A DNA stretch of 64,000 bases from RUG708 sp050946535 (GTDB taxonomy: Bacteria > Bacillota > Clostridia > Peptostreptococcales > Anaerovoracaceae), in NCBI GenBank assembly GCA_050946535.1, contig JBMNUZ010000003.1, positions 124,001 through 188,000 of the forward strand, given 5' to 3'. The notes under the pieces are model-generated. The model made no database searches. It saw only the letters and a program-made list of their open reading frames with translations, and was not told the origin of the DNA. Positions 1 through 8,714 of this stretch are shown here, piece after piece. Both the position numbers and the translations under genes were made by a program. The stretch's first letter is position 1, and the number at the start of each line of letters is the position of its first letter.

Positions 1-190
1 CAATAAAAAAGATTGTTCTGAGTGCTGGGCGCGTTTCTACTGCAGCGGCGGCTGCCACGCAAATGCCTATCACACCAATGGCGACATTCTGAAGCCATAC
101 CGTCTTGGATGCGCTATGGAAAGAAAACGTCTTGAATGCGCAATAGGTATTCAGGCTTATCTTGCAGAACACTTACAGGAAGGAGCTTAA
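1..190 (+). CDS. scfB: SCIFF-peptide radical SAM maturase, C-terminal end (partial)
   Basis: The reading frame entering from the left edge encodes the last 62 residues of a protein and stops at 188-190. It contains the cysteine-rich stretch CSECWARFYCSGGCHANAYH, the SPASM-type auxiliary iron-sulfur cluster region typical of the maturase that installs thioether cross-links in the SCIFF peptide of Clostridia. The family usually lies beside secDF in clostridial genomes, and the next gene here is secD. The radical SAM core and the SCIFF precursor gene would lie upstream, outside the window. Family assignment rests on the C-terminal motif and context; another SPASM maturase is the main alternative. 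Confidence 0.8.
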   Translation, partial: NKKDCSECWARFYCSGGCHANAYHTNGDILKPYRLGCAMERKRLECAIGIQAYLAEHLQEGA

Positions 191-198
191 ATCAACTC

Positions 199-1836
199 AT
201 GAAGAATTTCAGAAGAGTAGTGGCTGTAGTCGTTCTTCTGGGCATTATCTTCGGCTGGTACATCACTTTTTTCGGTCTCGGAGACAAGGTCGGAAATATC
301 AAGGACTACATGAAGCTCGGCCTTGATCTTCAGGGCGGTGTTTATGTAGTTCTCGAAGCACAAACCGATGCAACGGGCGAGGAACTGACACAGCTCATGC
401 AGCAGACTCAGACTGTCATCGAGAACAGAGTTAACGAACTGGGACTCACAAATCCAGTAGTTACCATCGAAGGCAAAAACAGAATCAGAGTCGAGCTGCC
501 TGGCGAGGAGGATGCCGATTCGGCCATCCAGACCATAGGAAAGACGGCGAAGCTGCAATTCATTACCGCTGACGGCAACGTCATACTCGACGGAGGAAAC
601 GTAGAGGATGCGGGAACGGCGATGAACCAGAACGGAGCCGGATATGTAGTAACTCTCGAATTCGACAGCGATGGCGCGACAGCATTCGAAGAGGCTACGA
701 GAAAAATAGTAAACAACGAGATAACGGCAGATTCGAGCACTGGAATGAGTGCGAATACGATCGCCATCGTGCTCGACAACGAGGTTATTTCGAATCCGTC
801 TGTAAGCTCTGTAATCAGCGGAGGCAAGTGCCAGATCGAAGGAGACTTCACTCAGGAAGAAGCATCAAACCTTGCCGCACTCATCAGGGGCGGCTCGCTG
901 CCTGTAGACCTGACCGAAGTAGAGACGAGTATCGTAGGACCTACGCTGGGAATGGATTCGCTGTCTGACGCAATCATCGCAGCGGCTATCGGCTTCGGCA
1001 TAGTGCTCCTGCTCATGCTCATTGTTTACAGGATTATGGGTCTCGCCGCGGATATCGCTCTCTGCGCATACTGCCTCATGTATCTGTGGCTGATCGTTGC
1101 GTTCGGAACGGTACTCACATTGCCTGGCATTGCCGGCATGATCCTCACGGTCGGCATGGCGGTAGACGGAAACGTAATTATTTTCTCGCGAATACGAGAG
1201 GAAGTAAGGAACGGAAAGACGATCCGCGTCGCCACATCGCAGGGTTACAGACGAGCTCTCAACACGATCATCGACTCACAGGTCACTACGCTTATCGCAG
1301 GCGTTGCGCTTTATGAGTTCGGTTCAGGAGACGTAAGAGGATTCGCCGTTACACTCATGATAGGAACGATCCTCAGTATCTTCACATCGACGCTCGTCAC
1401 AAATCTCTACCTGCTTCTCATTTCGGAGAACAAACATCTTGCAACCAACTTCTGGTTCGGTATCAGGATGCCGAAGCCGGCGGCAGAGACTGCGGGTGCA
1501 GATGCGTCGCTGCCTGAGGGATCCGGAGAAAATGCAGAATCGGATAAAACTGAATCCGGCAAATCGAAGAAGAAGAAAGCAAAGAAAAACAAGGCTGAAT
1601 CCGGAAAATCTGAAAAGGATGCTGACGCAGACAAGTCTGGAGCTGGCGAACCTGACAAGGCTGAGGACTCGGATGAGTCTGGAACTGACGAACCTGAGAA
1701 GGCTGAAGAGACAGACAAGTCTGGAGCTGGCGAGCCTGACAAGGCTGAGGACTCGGATAAGTCTGAATCCGAAGGATCGGACAGTGAAGATGATAAGGAT
1801 AAATCTGGTGACTCTTCAAAGGAGGTGGATGATTAA
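199..1836 (+). CDS. secD: Protein translocase subunit SecD
   Basis: SecD works with SecF in the membrane to drive late steps of Sec-dependent export using the proton gradient. The N-terminal membrane helix (about residues 8-27) is followed by the family motif LGLDLQGGVYVVLE, a large extracytoplasmic region, and five C-terminal membrane helices containing GMAVDGNVIIFSRIREE. I chose ATG 199, eight bases after the upstream stop, because family homology begins there; a longer in-frame ATG at 136 lies inside scfB. The last ~118 residues are an unusual cytoplasmic tail rich in Asp, Glu, Ser and Lys. It includes about three 14-residue repeats of the type KSGAGEPDKAEDSD (near 1630-1770). The stop overlaps the secF start by one base, so translation is probably coupled. 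Confidence 0.95.
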   Translation: MKNFRRVVAVVVLLGIIFGWYITFFGLGDKVGNIKDYMKLGLDLQGGVYVVLEAQTDATGEELTQLMQQTQTVIENRVNELGLTNPVVTIEGKNRIRVELPGEEDADSAIQTIGKTAKLQFITADGNVILDGGNVEDAGTAMNQNGAGYVVTLEFDSDGATAFEEATRKIVNNEITADSSTGMSANTIAIVLDNEVISNPSVSSVISGGKCQIEGDFTQEEASNLAALIRGGSLPVDLTEVETSIVGPTLGMDSLSDAIIAAAIGFGIVLLLMLIVYRIMGLAADIALCAYCLMYLWLIVAFGTVLTLPGIAGMILTVGMAVDGNVIIFSRIREEVRNGKTIRVATSQGYRRALNTIIDSQVTTLIAGVALYEFGSGDVRGFAVTLMIGTILSIFTSTLVTNLYLLLISENKHLATNFWFGIRMPKPAAETAGADASLPEGSGENAESDKTESGKSKKKKAKKNKAESGKSEKDADADKSGAGEPDKAEDSDESGTDEPEKAEETDKSGAGEPDKAEDSDKSESEGSDSEDDKDKSGDSSKEVDD

Positions 1837-2975
1837 TGTACGATTTGCTTAAAAATGTCCACTTCATGAAAAACCGCAGGATTTATTACATAATTACGAT
1901 ATTGCTCATCGTAGTTTCCATTACGATCGGATGCGTGCGCGGTTTCAATATGGGTATTGACTTTACAGGAGGCACGCTCCTCGAATTCGAGATGGGCAAA
2001 GAGGTAAAGATCAGTGATGTTCAGGATGTCCTGAAATCACAGGATCTCAGCGGTACTGTAATGTATGCCGGAGAAAACAATAAGGACATCATTATTAAGA
2101 CCGGAGATTCGCTCGATACAGACACGAGATCATCTCTTCAGGATGCCATGAACGAAAAGTTCGGCATCGATGACGATGCGCTCATATCGGTAGAAAACAT
2201 CGGACCGTCGGTCGGAAAGTCACTGAGGACCGGTGCGGCCAAGGCTGTTGCGGCTGCTGTTATACTCATGCTTATCTACATAGCGATAAGGTTCATGTTT
2301 AAATACGGCATCGCAGCCATTCTTGCGCTTGCAAACACGATACTGCTCATGATCGGCTTCTACGGAGCCTTCCACATAACGATCAACAGTCCGTTCATAG
2401 CCGCGGTTCTTACGATACTCGGTTATGGTATCAACGACACGATCGTAATATTCGACCGTGTCAGAGAGAATACGGGCGGACGTGCGGCCAGCAAGAGCAC
2501 GGCGGGTCTCGATGTGCTCGTCGACGAAAGCATCAGGCAGACCGTCGGACGTTCACTCATGACATCGATAACGACCATCAGCGTTATGGTTCCGCTGATC
2601 ATCATCTGCGGAACCACGATCAGAGAGTTTATAGTTCCTATTCTCGTAGGTGTTATCGCAAGTACGTGTTCTTCAATTTTCATAGCGACTTCGCTGTGGT
2701 ATGATATTATGAGGCTCACGGATAAGAACTCTCCGAAGAACAGAGAACGCGCGAAGAAAAAGCGCGAGAGAAAGCTCGAGAAGGAGAGACAGAAGAGAGA
2801 GATCGCAAAGGAAAAAGAAAAGGCCGCAAAGGAAAGAGAAAGGCAGGCTAAACAGGCTGAACGCCAGAGAAGAGCCGAAGAAAAGAAGCAGGAAGCTGAA
2901 AGAAAAAAGAGAGAAAGAGAAGCTGAAGAAAAGAAAAAACAGGCTGACGACGCTTCCATCGCAGAATTAGCCTGA
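1836..2975 (+). CDS. secF: Protein translocase subunit SecF
   Basis: SecF is the membrane partner of SecD. An N-terminal helix is followed by the motif FNMGIDFTGGTLLEFEM and a C-terminal block of membrane helices with GYGINDTIVIFDRVREN, the characteristic SecF signature. The start overlaps the secD stop (ATTAATG) and is preceded by a strong AGGAGG site. The last ~80 residues (about 2730-2972) form a long, highly charged, probably helical tail of Lys, Arg and Glu with a net positive charge. Typical SecF proteins are about 300 residues and lack such a tail. It faces the cytoplasm, as does the acidic tail of SecD. Confidence 0.95.
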   Translation: MYDLLKNVHFMKNRRIYYIITILLIVVSITIGCVRGFNMGIDFTGGTLLEFEMGKEVKISDVQDVLKSQDLSGTVMYAGENNKDIIIKTGDSLDTDTRSSLQDAMNEKFGIDDDALISVENIGPSVGKSLRTGAAKAVAAAVILMLIYIAIRFMFKYGIAAILALANTILLMIGFYGAFHITINSPFIAAVLTILGYGINDTIVIFDRVRENTGGRAASKSTAGLDVLVDESIRQTVGRSLMTSITTISVMVPLIIICGTTIREFIVPILVGVIASTCSSIFIATSLWYDIMRLTDKNSPKNRERAKKKRERKLEKERQKREIAKEKEKAAKERERQAKQAERQRRAEEKKQEAERKKREREAEEKKKQADDASIAELA

Positions 2976-3060
2976 AGATGCGTCCGTGCAGCTTTTTGGT
3001 TCCAGCGGCGGAGCCGGGACGGCATCGTTTCAAGTAAGCTGAAACTATGAAACAAGCTGA

Positions 3061-3101
3061 CCATACACGCAGCATCCGTGCTGCGTGTATGGTATTGTTT
3101 T
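3061..3101 (+). terminator. Strong hairpin between secF and rel
   Basis: A perfect 14-bp stem (3061-3074 with 3079-3092) and 4-base loop is followed by TATTGTTTTA. It resembles an intrinsic terminator ending the scfB-secD-secF unit. It ends only 26 bases before the likely rel start, and I see no clear promoter in the remaining space, so it may instead act as an attenuator of rel. Confidence 0.75.
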
Positions 3102-3118
3102 ATGAAATGGTAATTATT

Positions 3119-5353
3119 ATGACATCAGAAGCAATTAAAGAGACAGAAAAAAAGGATAACAGCGATTCGAAGAGAAAAGAGGAGTTCCTGGACTATCTGA
3201 ATTCGCTCGAGCGCAACTACGACCTCGAGGAGATCGGCAAAGCGCTTGACACCGCGTCCGAGATGCACAAGGGCCAGCTCAGGAAATCGGGCGAACCATA
3301 TATCATTCATCCGATCGAGACTGCGAAAATCCTTGCTGAACTCGGAATGGACGATCAGACCATAATCGCAGGGCTGCTTCATGATGTCGTTGAGGATACT
3401 TCATATTCCGAAGAAGATCTGAAAGAGAATTTCGGCGACGAAGTGGCTCTCCTCGTGGACGGAGTCACGAAACTCGGGTCGCTGGTATTTGAAACAAAAG
3501 AAGAAGCACAGGCGGAGAACATGAGGAAGATGTTCCTCGCCATGTCGAAGGACATAAGGGTCCTGATCATCAAACTGGCGGACAGACTCCACAACATGCG
3601 GACAATAGACTACATGCCGCCGGAAAAAATCAAGGAAAAATGCCAGGAAACACTGGACATCTACGCGCCTCTCGCAGACAGGCTCGGAATGTTCCAGATG
3701 AAATTCGAGCTTGAGGATATAGCGCTCAAGCACCTTAAACCTGAATTCTACGCCAATCTGGCGAAACAGATAAATGAACGCAAGGAACAGCGCGAGGAAA
3801 ATATCAGACAGATCATCGAGCAGCTCAAGACGCAGCTCGATACACTCGGCATCCATTACGAAGTGTACGGAAGATCGAAGCATTTCTACAGCATTTACAA
3901 GAAGATGCGCGACAAGCACAAGCAGCTCGACGAGATATTCGATCTGCTGGCGATCCGCGTGCTCGTGGATACTGTAAGGGACTGCTATGCGGTTCTGGGT
4001 ATCGTCCATACTATGTGGAAGCCTGTCCCGAAGCGTTTCAAAGATTATATAGCTATGCCTAAGTCAAACATGTACCAGTCGCTCCATACGACTGTGTTCG
4101 GCAACAACGGGCAGCCGTTCGAGATACAGATACGTACCTACGAGATGCACAGAATAGCCGAATACGGTATCGCCGCGCACTGGAAATACAAGGAAGGCAT
4201 CAAGTCGGATCCTGAAGAGGGCAAACTCGCGTGGCTGAGACAGACGCTCGAGTGGAACAAAGAGGTAGGCGACTCGAAGGAGTTCATGGAGACGCTGAAG
4301 GTCGACCTCTTCTCGAATCAGGTATTCGTATTCACTCCTGCAGGAAAAGTCATAGAACTTCCGGCGGGTTCCACGCCTATAGATTTTGCATATAAGATTC
4401 ATTCCAACGTCGGCAATCAGTGTATCGGCGCCAAGGTGAACGGCAAAATGGTCACGCTCGACCACGTGCTCGAAAACGGCAATATCGTCGAGATCATCAC
4501 GTCGCCTAACAGTAAAGGCCCTAACGTCGACTGGCTCAAGATAGCCAAGAGCAGAAACGCGAGAAACAAGATCAGGCAGTGGCTTAAGAAGGAAAACAAG
4601 AACGAGAACGTCGAAAAAGGAAAATCGGCTCTCGACAAATATGTGAGAAGAAAGAGATACGATCCTGCCCAGATTCTCAGGCCTCAGAGGCTCAACAAGG
4701 TCGCTAAGGAACTCAATTTCCCGACTCTCGACGACATGTATTCGTCGATCGGATACGGCGGAACCATGCTTTCCAAGGTTCTCGACCTCCTCCTCAAATC
4801 TTACGAGGACGAGAAAGAGGCTGAGACAAAGTCGAGGAAGGAAATCAAAAACTTCGAGCCGAAGAACGCCGGCAAGAGATCTCAGTATTCGGGCGGCGTA
4901 AAGGTCAAGGGAATGGACAACCTGCTGACTCGTCTCGCCAAATGCTGCAATCCTGTGCCTGGAGACGACATCATCGGATTCATAACGAAAGGAAGAGGAG
5001 TCACCGTCCACAGGAAAGACTGTCCGAACATCACCTCGCTTCCTGAGGAGGACAAGAGCAGATTCATCGAAGTCGAGTGGGGCGACATAGACAGTTCACC
5101 TCATACTTTCGAAACGGATATATCGATTCTTGCCGAGGACCGCAAGGGCATGTTCGCGAACCTCTCTAAGATATGCGAGGACATGGACGTGCACATCACA
5201 GGCGTAAACGGCAGGAGCAACAACGACAATACAGCGAGCATTACCCTTACAATACAGATAACAAACGTCAATCAGATCTCGCGGATGATGAGCAGATTCC
5301 GTGCCCTGAGAGGCGTTATCGAAGTCAGGAGAGGCAATGCCAACTACAATTGA
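3119..5353 (+). CDS. rel: Bifunctional (p)ppGpp synthetase/hydrolase Rel
   Basis: This makes and degrades the alarmone (p)ppGpp in the stringent response. About 744 residues show the full order: HD hydrolase domain with LLHDVVEDT (about residue 70-80), synthetase domain with RFKDYIAMPKSNMYQSLHTT, a TGS domain (VFVFTPAGKVIELPAGSTPIDFAY), a Cys-containing conserved region (LAKCCNPVPGDDI) and a C-terminal ACT domain. The RFKD motif is the basic form usual in bifunctional enzymes, and the HD residues are intact. The frame is open back to 3047, but that stretch encodes the terminator hairpin, so ATG 3119 (or 3107) is more likely. No good ribosome binding site is visible before either. Confidence 0.95.
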   Translation: MTSEAIKETEKKDNSDSKRKEEFLDYLNSLERNYDLEEIGKALDTASEMHKGQLRKSGEPYIIHPIETAKILAELGMDDQTIIAGLLHDVVEDTSYSEEDLKENFGDEVALLVDGVTKLGSLVFETKEEAQAENMRKMFLAMSKDIRVLIIKLADRLHNMRTIDYMPPEKIKEKCQETLDIYAPLADRLGMFQMKFELEDIALKHLKPEFYANLAKQINERKEQREENIRQIIEQLKTQLDTLGIHYEVYGRSKHFYSIYKKMRDKHKQLDEIFDLLAIRVLVDTVRDCYAVLGIVHTMWKPVPKRFKDYIAMPKSNMYQSLHTTVFGNNGQPFEIQIRTYEMHRIAEYGIAAHWKYKEGIKSDPEEGKLAWLRQTLEWNKEVGDSKEFMETLKVDLFSNQVFVFTPAGKVIELPAGSTPIDFAYKIHSNVGNQCIGAKVNGKMVTLDHVLENGNIVEIITSPNSKGPNVDWLKIAKSRNARNKIRQWLKKENKNENVEKGKSALDKYVRRKRYDPAQILRPQRLNKVAKELNFPTLDDMYSSIGYGGTMLSKVLDLLLKSYEDEKEAETKSRKEIKNFEPKNAGKRSQYSGGVKVKGMDNLLTRLAKCCNPVPGDDIIGFITKGRGVTVHRKDCPNITSLPEEDKSRFIEVEWGDIDSSPHTFETDISILAEDRKGMFANLSKICEDMDVHITGVNGRSNNDNTASITLTIQITNVNQISRMMSRFRALRGVIEVRRGNANYN

Positions 5354-5379
5354 CATACGATTGACATGGAGAAAGAATT

Positions 5380-6003
5380 ATGGACATCAAACAGTATTAC
5401 ACGGGCCCGATCCAGGTAAACACATATCTCTGTGCTGACGAAGATTCAAAGGAAGCATTCATCGTCGATCCGGGTGATATCTGCAAACCGCTCGACAACT
5501 ATATCGAATCGAACGGCTACAAAATCAAATACATCGTTCTGACTCACGGCCACGGGGACCACATATGCGGAGTTCCGTACTACAAAGAGCGTTTCAACTG
5601 TCCTGTCGCGGCCAACAAGAAGGACAACCGCTACTTCAACGATCCGATTTCGAATCAGTCCAGGCCGCTCTGCGGCCGCGATGTGGCATTCCTGCCCGAC
5701 ATCTATCTTGAGGACGGAGACACGCTTCAGGTCGGAAACATGACGCTTCACATCATGTACACGCCGGGGCATTCGCCGGGCGGAATTTCGATTCTCGTCG
5801 GAAACGTCCTTTTCAGCGGCGACACGCTGTTTAGAGAATCGATCGGCAGGACGGACTTCGTGGGCGGCTCGCTGGTCGACCTGAAAAAATCGGTGCGAGA
5901 GAAGATGTTTGTACTTCCGGACGACACATTCGTGCTTCCGGGCCATATGGGACATACGACGATAGGACATGAAAAGAAATACAACCCGTTCTTCAGTTAT
6001 TAA
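5380..6003 (+). CDS. Metallo-beta-lactamase fold hydrolase (glyoxalase II-like)
   Basis: This is a 207-residue soluble protein of the MBL superfamily. It has the zinc ligands THGHGDH (about residue 52-58), a later His in TPGHSPGGI, Asp in FSGDTLF and His in LPGHMGHTT. Short proteins of this type are often called hydroxyacylglutathione hydrolase-like, but the substrate cannot be read from sequence. ATG 5380 follows GGAGAAAGAATT. The 3' end overlaps the next gene's longest frame by 35 bases. Confidence 0.85.
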   Translation: MDIKQYYTGPIQVNTYLCADEDSKEAFIVDPGDICKPLDNYIESNGYKIKYIVLTHGHGDHICGVPYYKERFNCPVAANKKDNRYFNDPISNQSRPLCGRDVAFLPDIYLEDGDTLQVGNMTLHIMYTPGHSPGGISILVGNVLFSGDTLFRESIGRTDFVGGSLVDLKKSVREKMFVLPDDTFVLPGHMGHTTIGHEKKYNPFFSY

Positions 6004-7402
6004 GATAGATCTTGCAGATCACAAGTCGAGTTACGAACTCGAAGAGCTTATACGTGAGTTTCTTCGTCCGTCGGAGTGCATCGTGACAAACGGATGCAGA
6101 AAAAACGGACAGGCTCCGGAAGAGGCCGGAGCTGAGGATATTCCTGCGGACATTTCCCTGGCAGGAAAGGAAATGAACCGGGACGAAGCAAAGAGATTTC
6201 TCTTTTTCGAACTGTGCAGGCTTACTGGATACAAGCCCGAGTGGGGAACCCTCACGGGTGTGCGTCCGGTAAAAATGGCGAACGAACTCATGTATTTCAA
6301 GGGAAAGAGCGAGCAGGAGACCAGGGAAATGTTTCTCGGCCACTACTGCGTTTCTCCGGAGAAGACGAATCTTGTGATGGAGACCAGCAGGGTTCAGAGC
6401 AGGATTACCAGAAAAAAAGCGGGCCGGACCATCGGCCTTTACATAGGCATCCCGTTCTGTCCGACGAGATGTCTTTACTGCGCCTTTACGTCGAACCAGC
6501 AGCCTTACAGCGAGATACAGAGATATCTGGACGCCCTCCTTTTCGAGATCGAGACGGTAGGCAGGCGTTTCACCGGGCTCGGCGTTTCACCCGAGAGCAT
6601 CTACATCGGCGGAGGCACGCCTACTACGCTTCGGGCGTCAGACCTCGACAGGCTGATGCAGGCGGTCGCCGATTCATTTATCATGGACAACGTCGTCGAG
6701 TACTGTGTGGAAGCGGGAAGACCCGACACGATCACAGCAGACAGGCTCGACGTGATCAGCCGCCATGGTGCCACCAGGATCAGCATCAACCCGCAGTCGA
6801 TGAACGACAAGACGCTCGAGCTCATCGGAAGGACTCACAGATCAGGCGACATCGAGGATGCGTTCGGACTCGTATCCGAATACGAAAGTCTCGGCGTCAA
6901 CTCAGATCTCATCGCGGGTCTGCCGGGAGAGAACTACGAGATGTTCAGAGACTCCCTCGAAAAAGTTATCGGTCTCGGGCCGCAGAACATCACCGTTCAC
7001 ACGCTGGCCGTCAAGAGATCGTCCAGGCTTCACGAGATAGACGCGGAATACAATTACGATTCAGCGGAAGGAGTCGGGAAGATGGTGTCCGACGCAGGCA
7101 GAATACTGAGGGAAAGAGGATACAGGCCGTACTACATGTACAGGCAGAAACACATGGCCGGCAATTTCGAGAACGTGAGCTACGCGCTGCCGGGCAGCGA
7201 GTCGGTTTACAATATAAGAATTATGGACGAGCACCAGACGATCGCGGCTCTCGGTGCCGGCGGCATAAGCAAGGCATATTATGAAGATACTAACAGGCTC
7301 GAAAGAGTGCCGAACGTATCGAATTATCAAATATATATAGAAAGAATCGCTGAAATGACGGAGCGCAAAGAGAAAAAGCTCTATCTGCCGTTTGAGCGAT
7401 AG
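5969..7402 (+). CDS. hemZ: HemZ-type coproporphyrinogen dehydrogenase-like radical SAM protein
   Basis: This is an oxygen-independent coproporphyrinogen III oxidase-like protein of the HemZ type. The radical SAM cluster motif is CPTRCLYC (CxxxCxxC, about residue 168), followed by GGGTPTTL, INPQSMNDKTLELIGRTH and DLIAGLPGE, all typical of the HemN/HemZ group. HemZ proteins carry an N-terminal extension before the radical SAM domain, as here. No other haem biosynthesis gene is in the window, so the physiological substrate is uncertain. The start is also unclear: ATG 5969 lies inside the upstream gene, while similarity could begin near IKIDLADHK at about 5999, where no ATG, GTG or TTG is present. 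Confidence 0.85.
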   Translation: MKRNTTRSSVIKIDLADHKSSYELEELIREFLRPSECIVTNGCRKNGQAPEEAGAEDIPADISLAGKEMNRDEAKRFLFFELCRLTGYKPEWGTLTGVRPVKMANELMYFKGKSEQETREMFLGHYCVSPEKTNLVMETSRVQSRITRKKAGRTIGLYIGIPFCPTRCLYCAFTSNQQPYSEIQRYLDALLFEIETVGRRFTGLGVSPESIYIGGGTPTTLRASDLDRLMQAVADSFIMDNVVEYCVEAGRPDTITADRLDVISRHGATRISINPQSMNDKTLELIGRTHRSGDIEDAFGLVSEYESLGVNSDLIAGLPGENYEMFRDSLEKVIGLGPQNITVHTLAVKRSSRLHEIDAEYNYDSAEGVGKMVSDAGRILRERGYRPYYMYRQKHMAGNFENVSYALPGSESVYNIRIMDEHQTIAALGAGGISKAYYEDTNRLERVPNVSNYQIYIERIAEMTERKEKKLYLPFER

Positions 7403-7431
7403 ACAGTTTTCATGCTGATAGGAGGGATTTG

Positions 7432-8691
7432 ATGCTGACAAAAGCGCCGAAGGGGACGAAGGACATTCTCCCCGAGCAGTCAGTGAAATGGCAGTATATA
7501 GAAGAGAGATTCCGTGACATCTGCAGAAGATACGGGATCAGGGAGACACGCACGCCTGAGTTCGAACACACGGAGCTCTTCCAGAGAGGCGTGGGCGACA
7601 CCACCGACGTCGTTCAGAAGGAAATGTACACGTTTGAAGATCATGCCGGAAGGAGCATCACGCTCCGCCCTGAAGGCACTGCCGGCGTGGTGCGTTCGTA
7701 CATCGAGCACAAGGTGTATGCCGGAGTGAAGCCGGAGAAAGTCTTCTATATAATTCCCTGCTTCAGATATGAAAGGCCTCAGGCAGGCAGGCTGAGAGAA
7801 TTCCACCAGCTTGGAACGGAATTCTTCGGAACAGAGAGCATGATGGCCGATGCGGAAGTCATTTCGCTGGCCATGGATTTCTTCGACGAGCTCGGAGTAA
7901 AGGATCTGGAGCTCAGGATAAACAGCATAGGCTGTCCTGAGTGCAGAGCGAACTACAGAAAGGCTCTGCAGGATTTTCTCAGACCGAATTACGACAATCT
8001 TTCCGATATCTCTAAAGACAGGTTCGAAAGAAACCCTATGCGCATTCTCGACAGCAAGGACCCGGACGACCAGAAGATCGCCGAAGGGGCTCCTGTGATG
8101 CTCGACTATCTGTGCAGCGGCTGCAGGAAATCCTTCGAGGAACTGCAGGAAAATCTCACGGCTCTCGGCATAGAGTACACTATCGACCCCAAGATCGTGC
8201 GCGGGCTCGATTACTACACGAAGACGGCGTTTGAAATCGTCACGAATACCATCGGCGCTCAGGGCACCGTCTGCGGAGGAGGAAGATACGACGGCCTCGT
8301 GGAAAACCTCGGCGGTCCGTCGACTCCGGGAATAGGATTCGGACTCGGCATCGAGAGACTGCTGATAGTCATGGAAGCGTGCGGAGCATATCTGCCGGAG
8401 AATCCGCCGGTTGATCTTTTCGTCGCTTTCGTCGGTGACAGAGCGAAGAGCTTTGCTCAGAGACTGGCGCACGATGTCAGAAAAAGAGGTTTTTCAGCTG
8501 TAACAGATATAGCCGAAAGAAATATCAAGGGACAGTTCAAATATGCCGACAGAGTCAACTCACGCTTCACCGTAGTCATCGGCGACGACGAGATAGAGAG
8601 CGGGGAGCTGACTATTAAAAATATGAAAACAGGAGATCAGAAACACATCAGGCTCGAAGAGCTCGACACGATTCTGAAATCCGAAGAATAA
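7432..8691 (+). CDS. hisS: Histidyl-tRNA synthetase
   Basis: This is a class II synthetase that charges tRNA-His, 419 residues. Motif 2 (FRYERPQAGRLREFHQLGTE), the histidine-specific GLDYYTKTAFEI and motif 3 (GIGFGLGIERLLI) are present, followed by the C-terminal anticodon-binding domain. ATG 7432 is six bases after AGGAGG; a TTG three bases earlier is possible. It is followed at once by aspS, an arrangement common in Firmicutes. I found no T-box leader upstream. Confidence 0.96.
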   Translation: MLTKAPKGTKDILPEQSVKWQYIEERFRDICRRYGIRETRTPEFEHTELFQRGVGDTTDVVQKEMYTFEDHAGRSITLRPEGTAGVVRSYIEHKVYAGVKPEKVFYIIPCFRYERPQAGRLREFHQLGTEFFGTESMMADAEVISLAMDFFDELGVKDLELRINSIGCPECRANYRKALQDFLRPNYDNLSDISKDRFERNPMRILDSKDPDDQKIAEGAPVMLDYLCSGCRKSFEELQENLTALGIEYTIDPKIVRGLDYYTKTAFEIVTNTIGAQGTVCGGGRYDGLVENLGGPSTPGIGFGLGIERLLIVMEACGAYLPENPPVDLFVAFVGDRAKSFAQRLAHDVRKRGFSAVTDIAERNIKGQFKYADRVNSRFTVVIGDDEIESGELTIKNMKTGDQKHIRLEELDTILKSEE

Positions 8692-8714
8692 ACCGCAGCT
8701 AATTGGAGGAAATG

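Noticed and set aside
5349..5368. Two TTGACA boxes just before the metallo-beta-lactamase gene
   Set aside because: They come from a short tandem duplication across the rel stop codon, and no -10 lies at a workable distance before the start.
7403..7431. T-box leader before hisS, leuS or ilvA
   Set aside because: The gaps are too short or lack the T-box antiterminator sequence; nothing resembling it was found.
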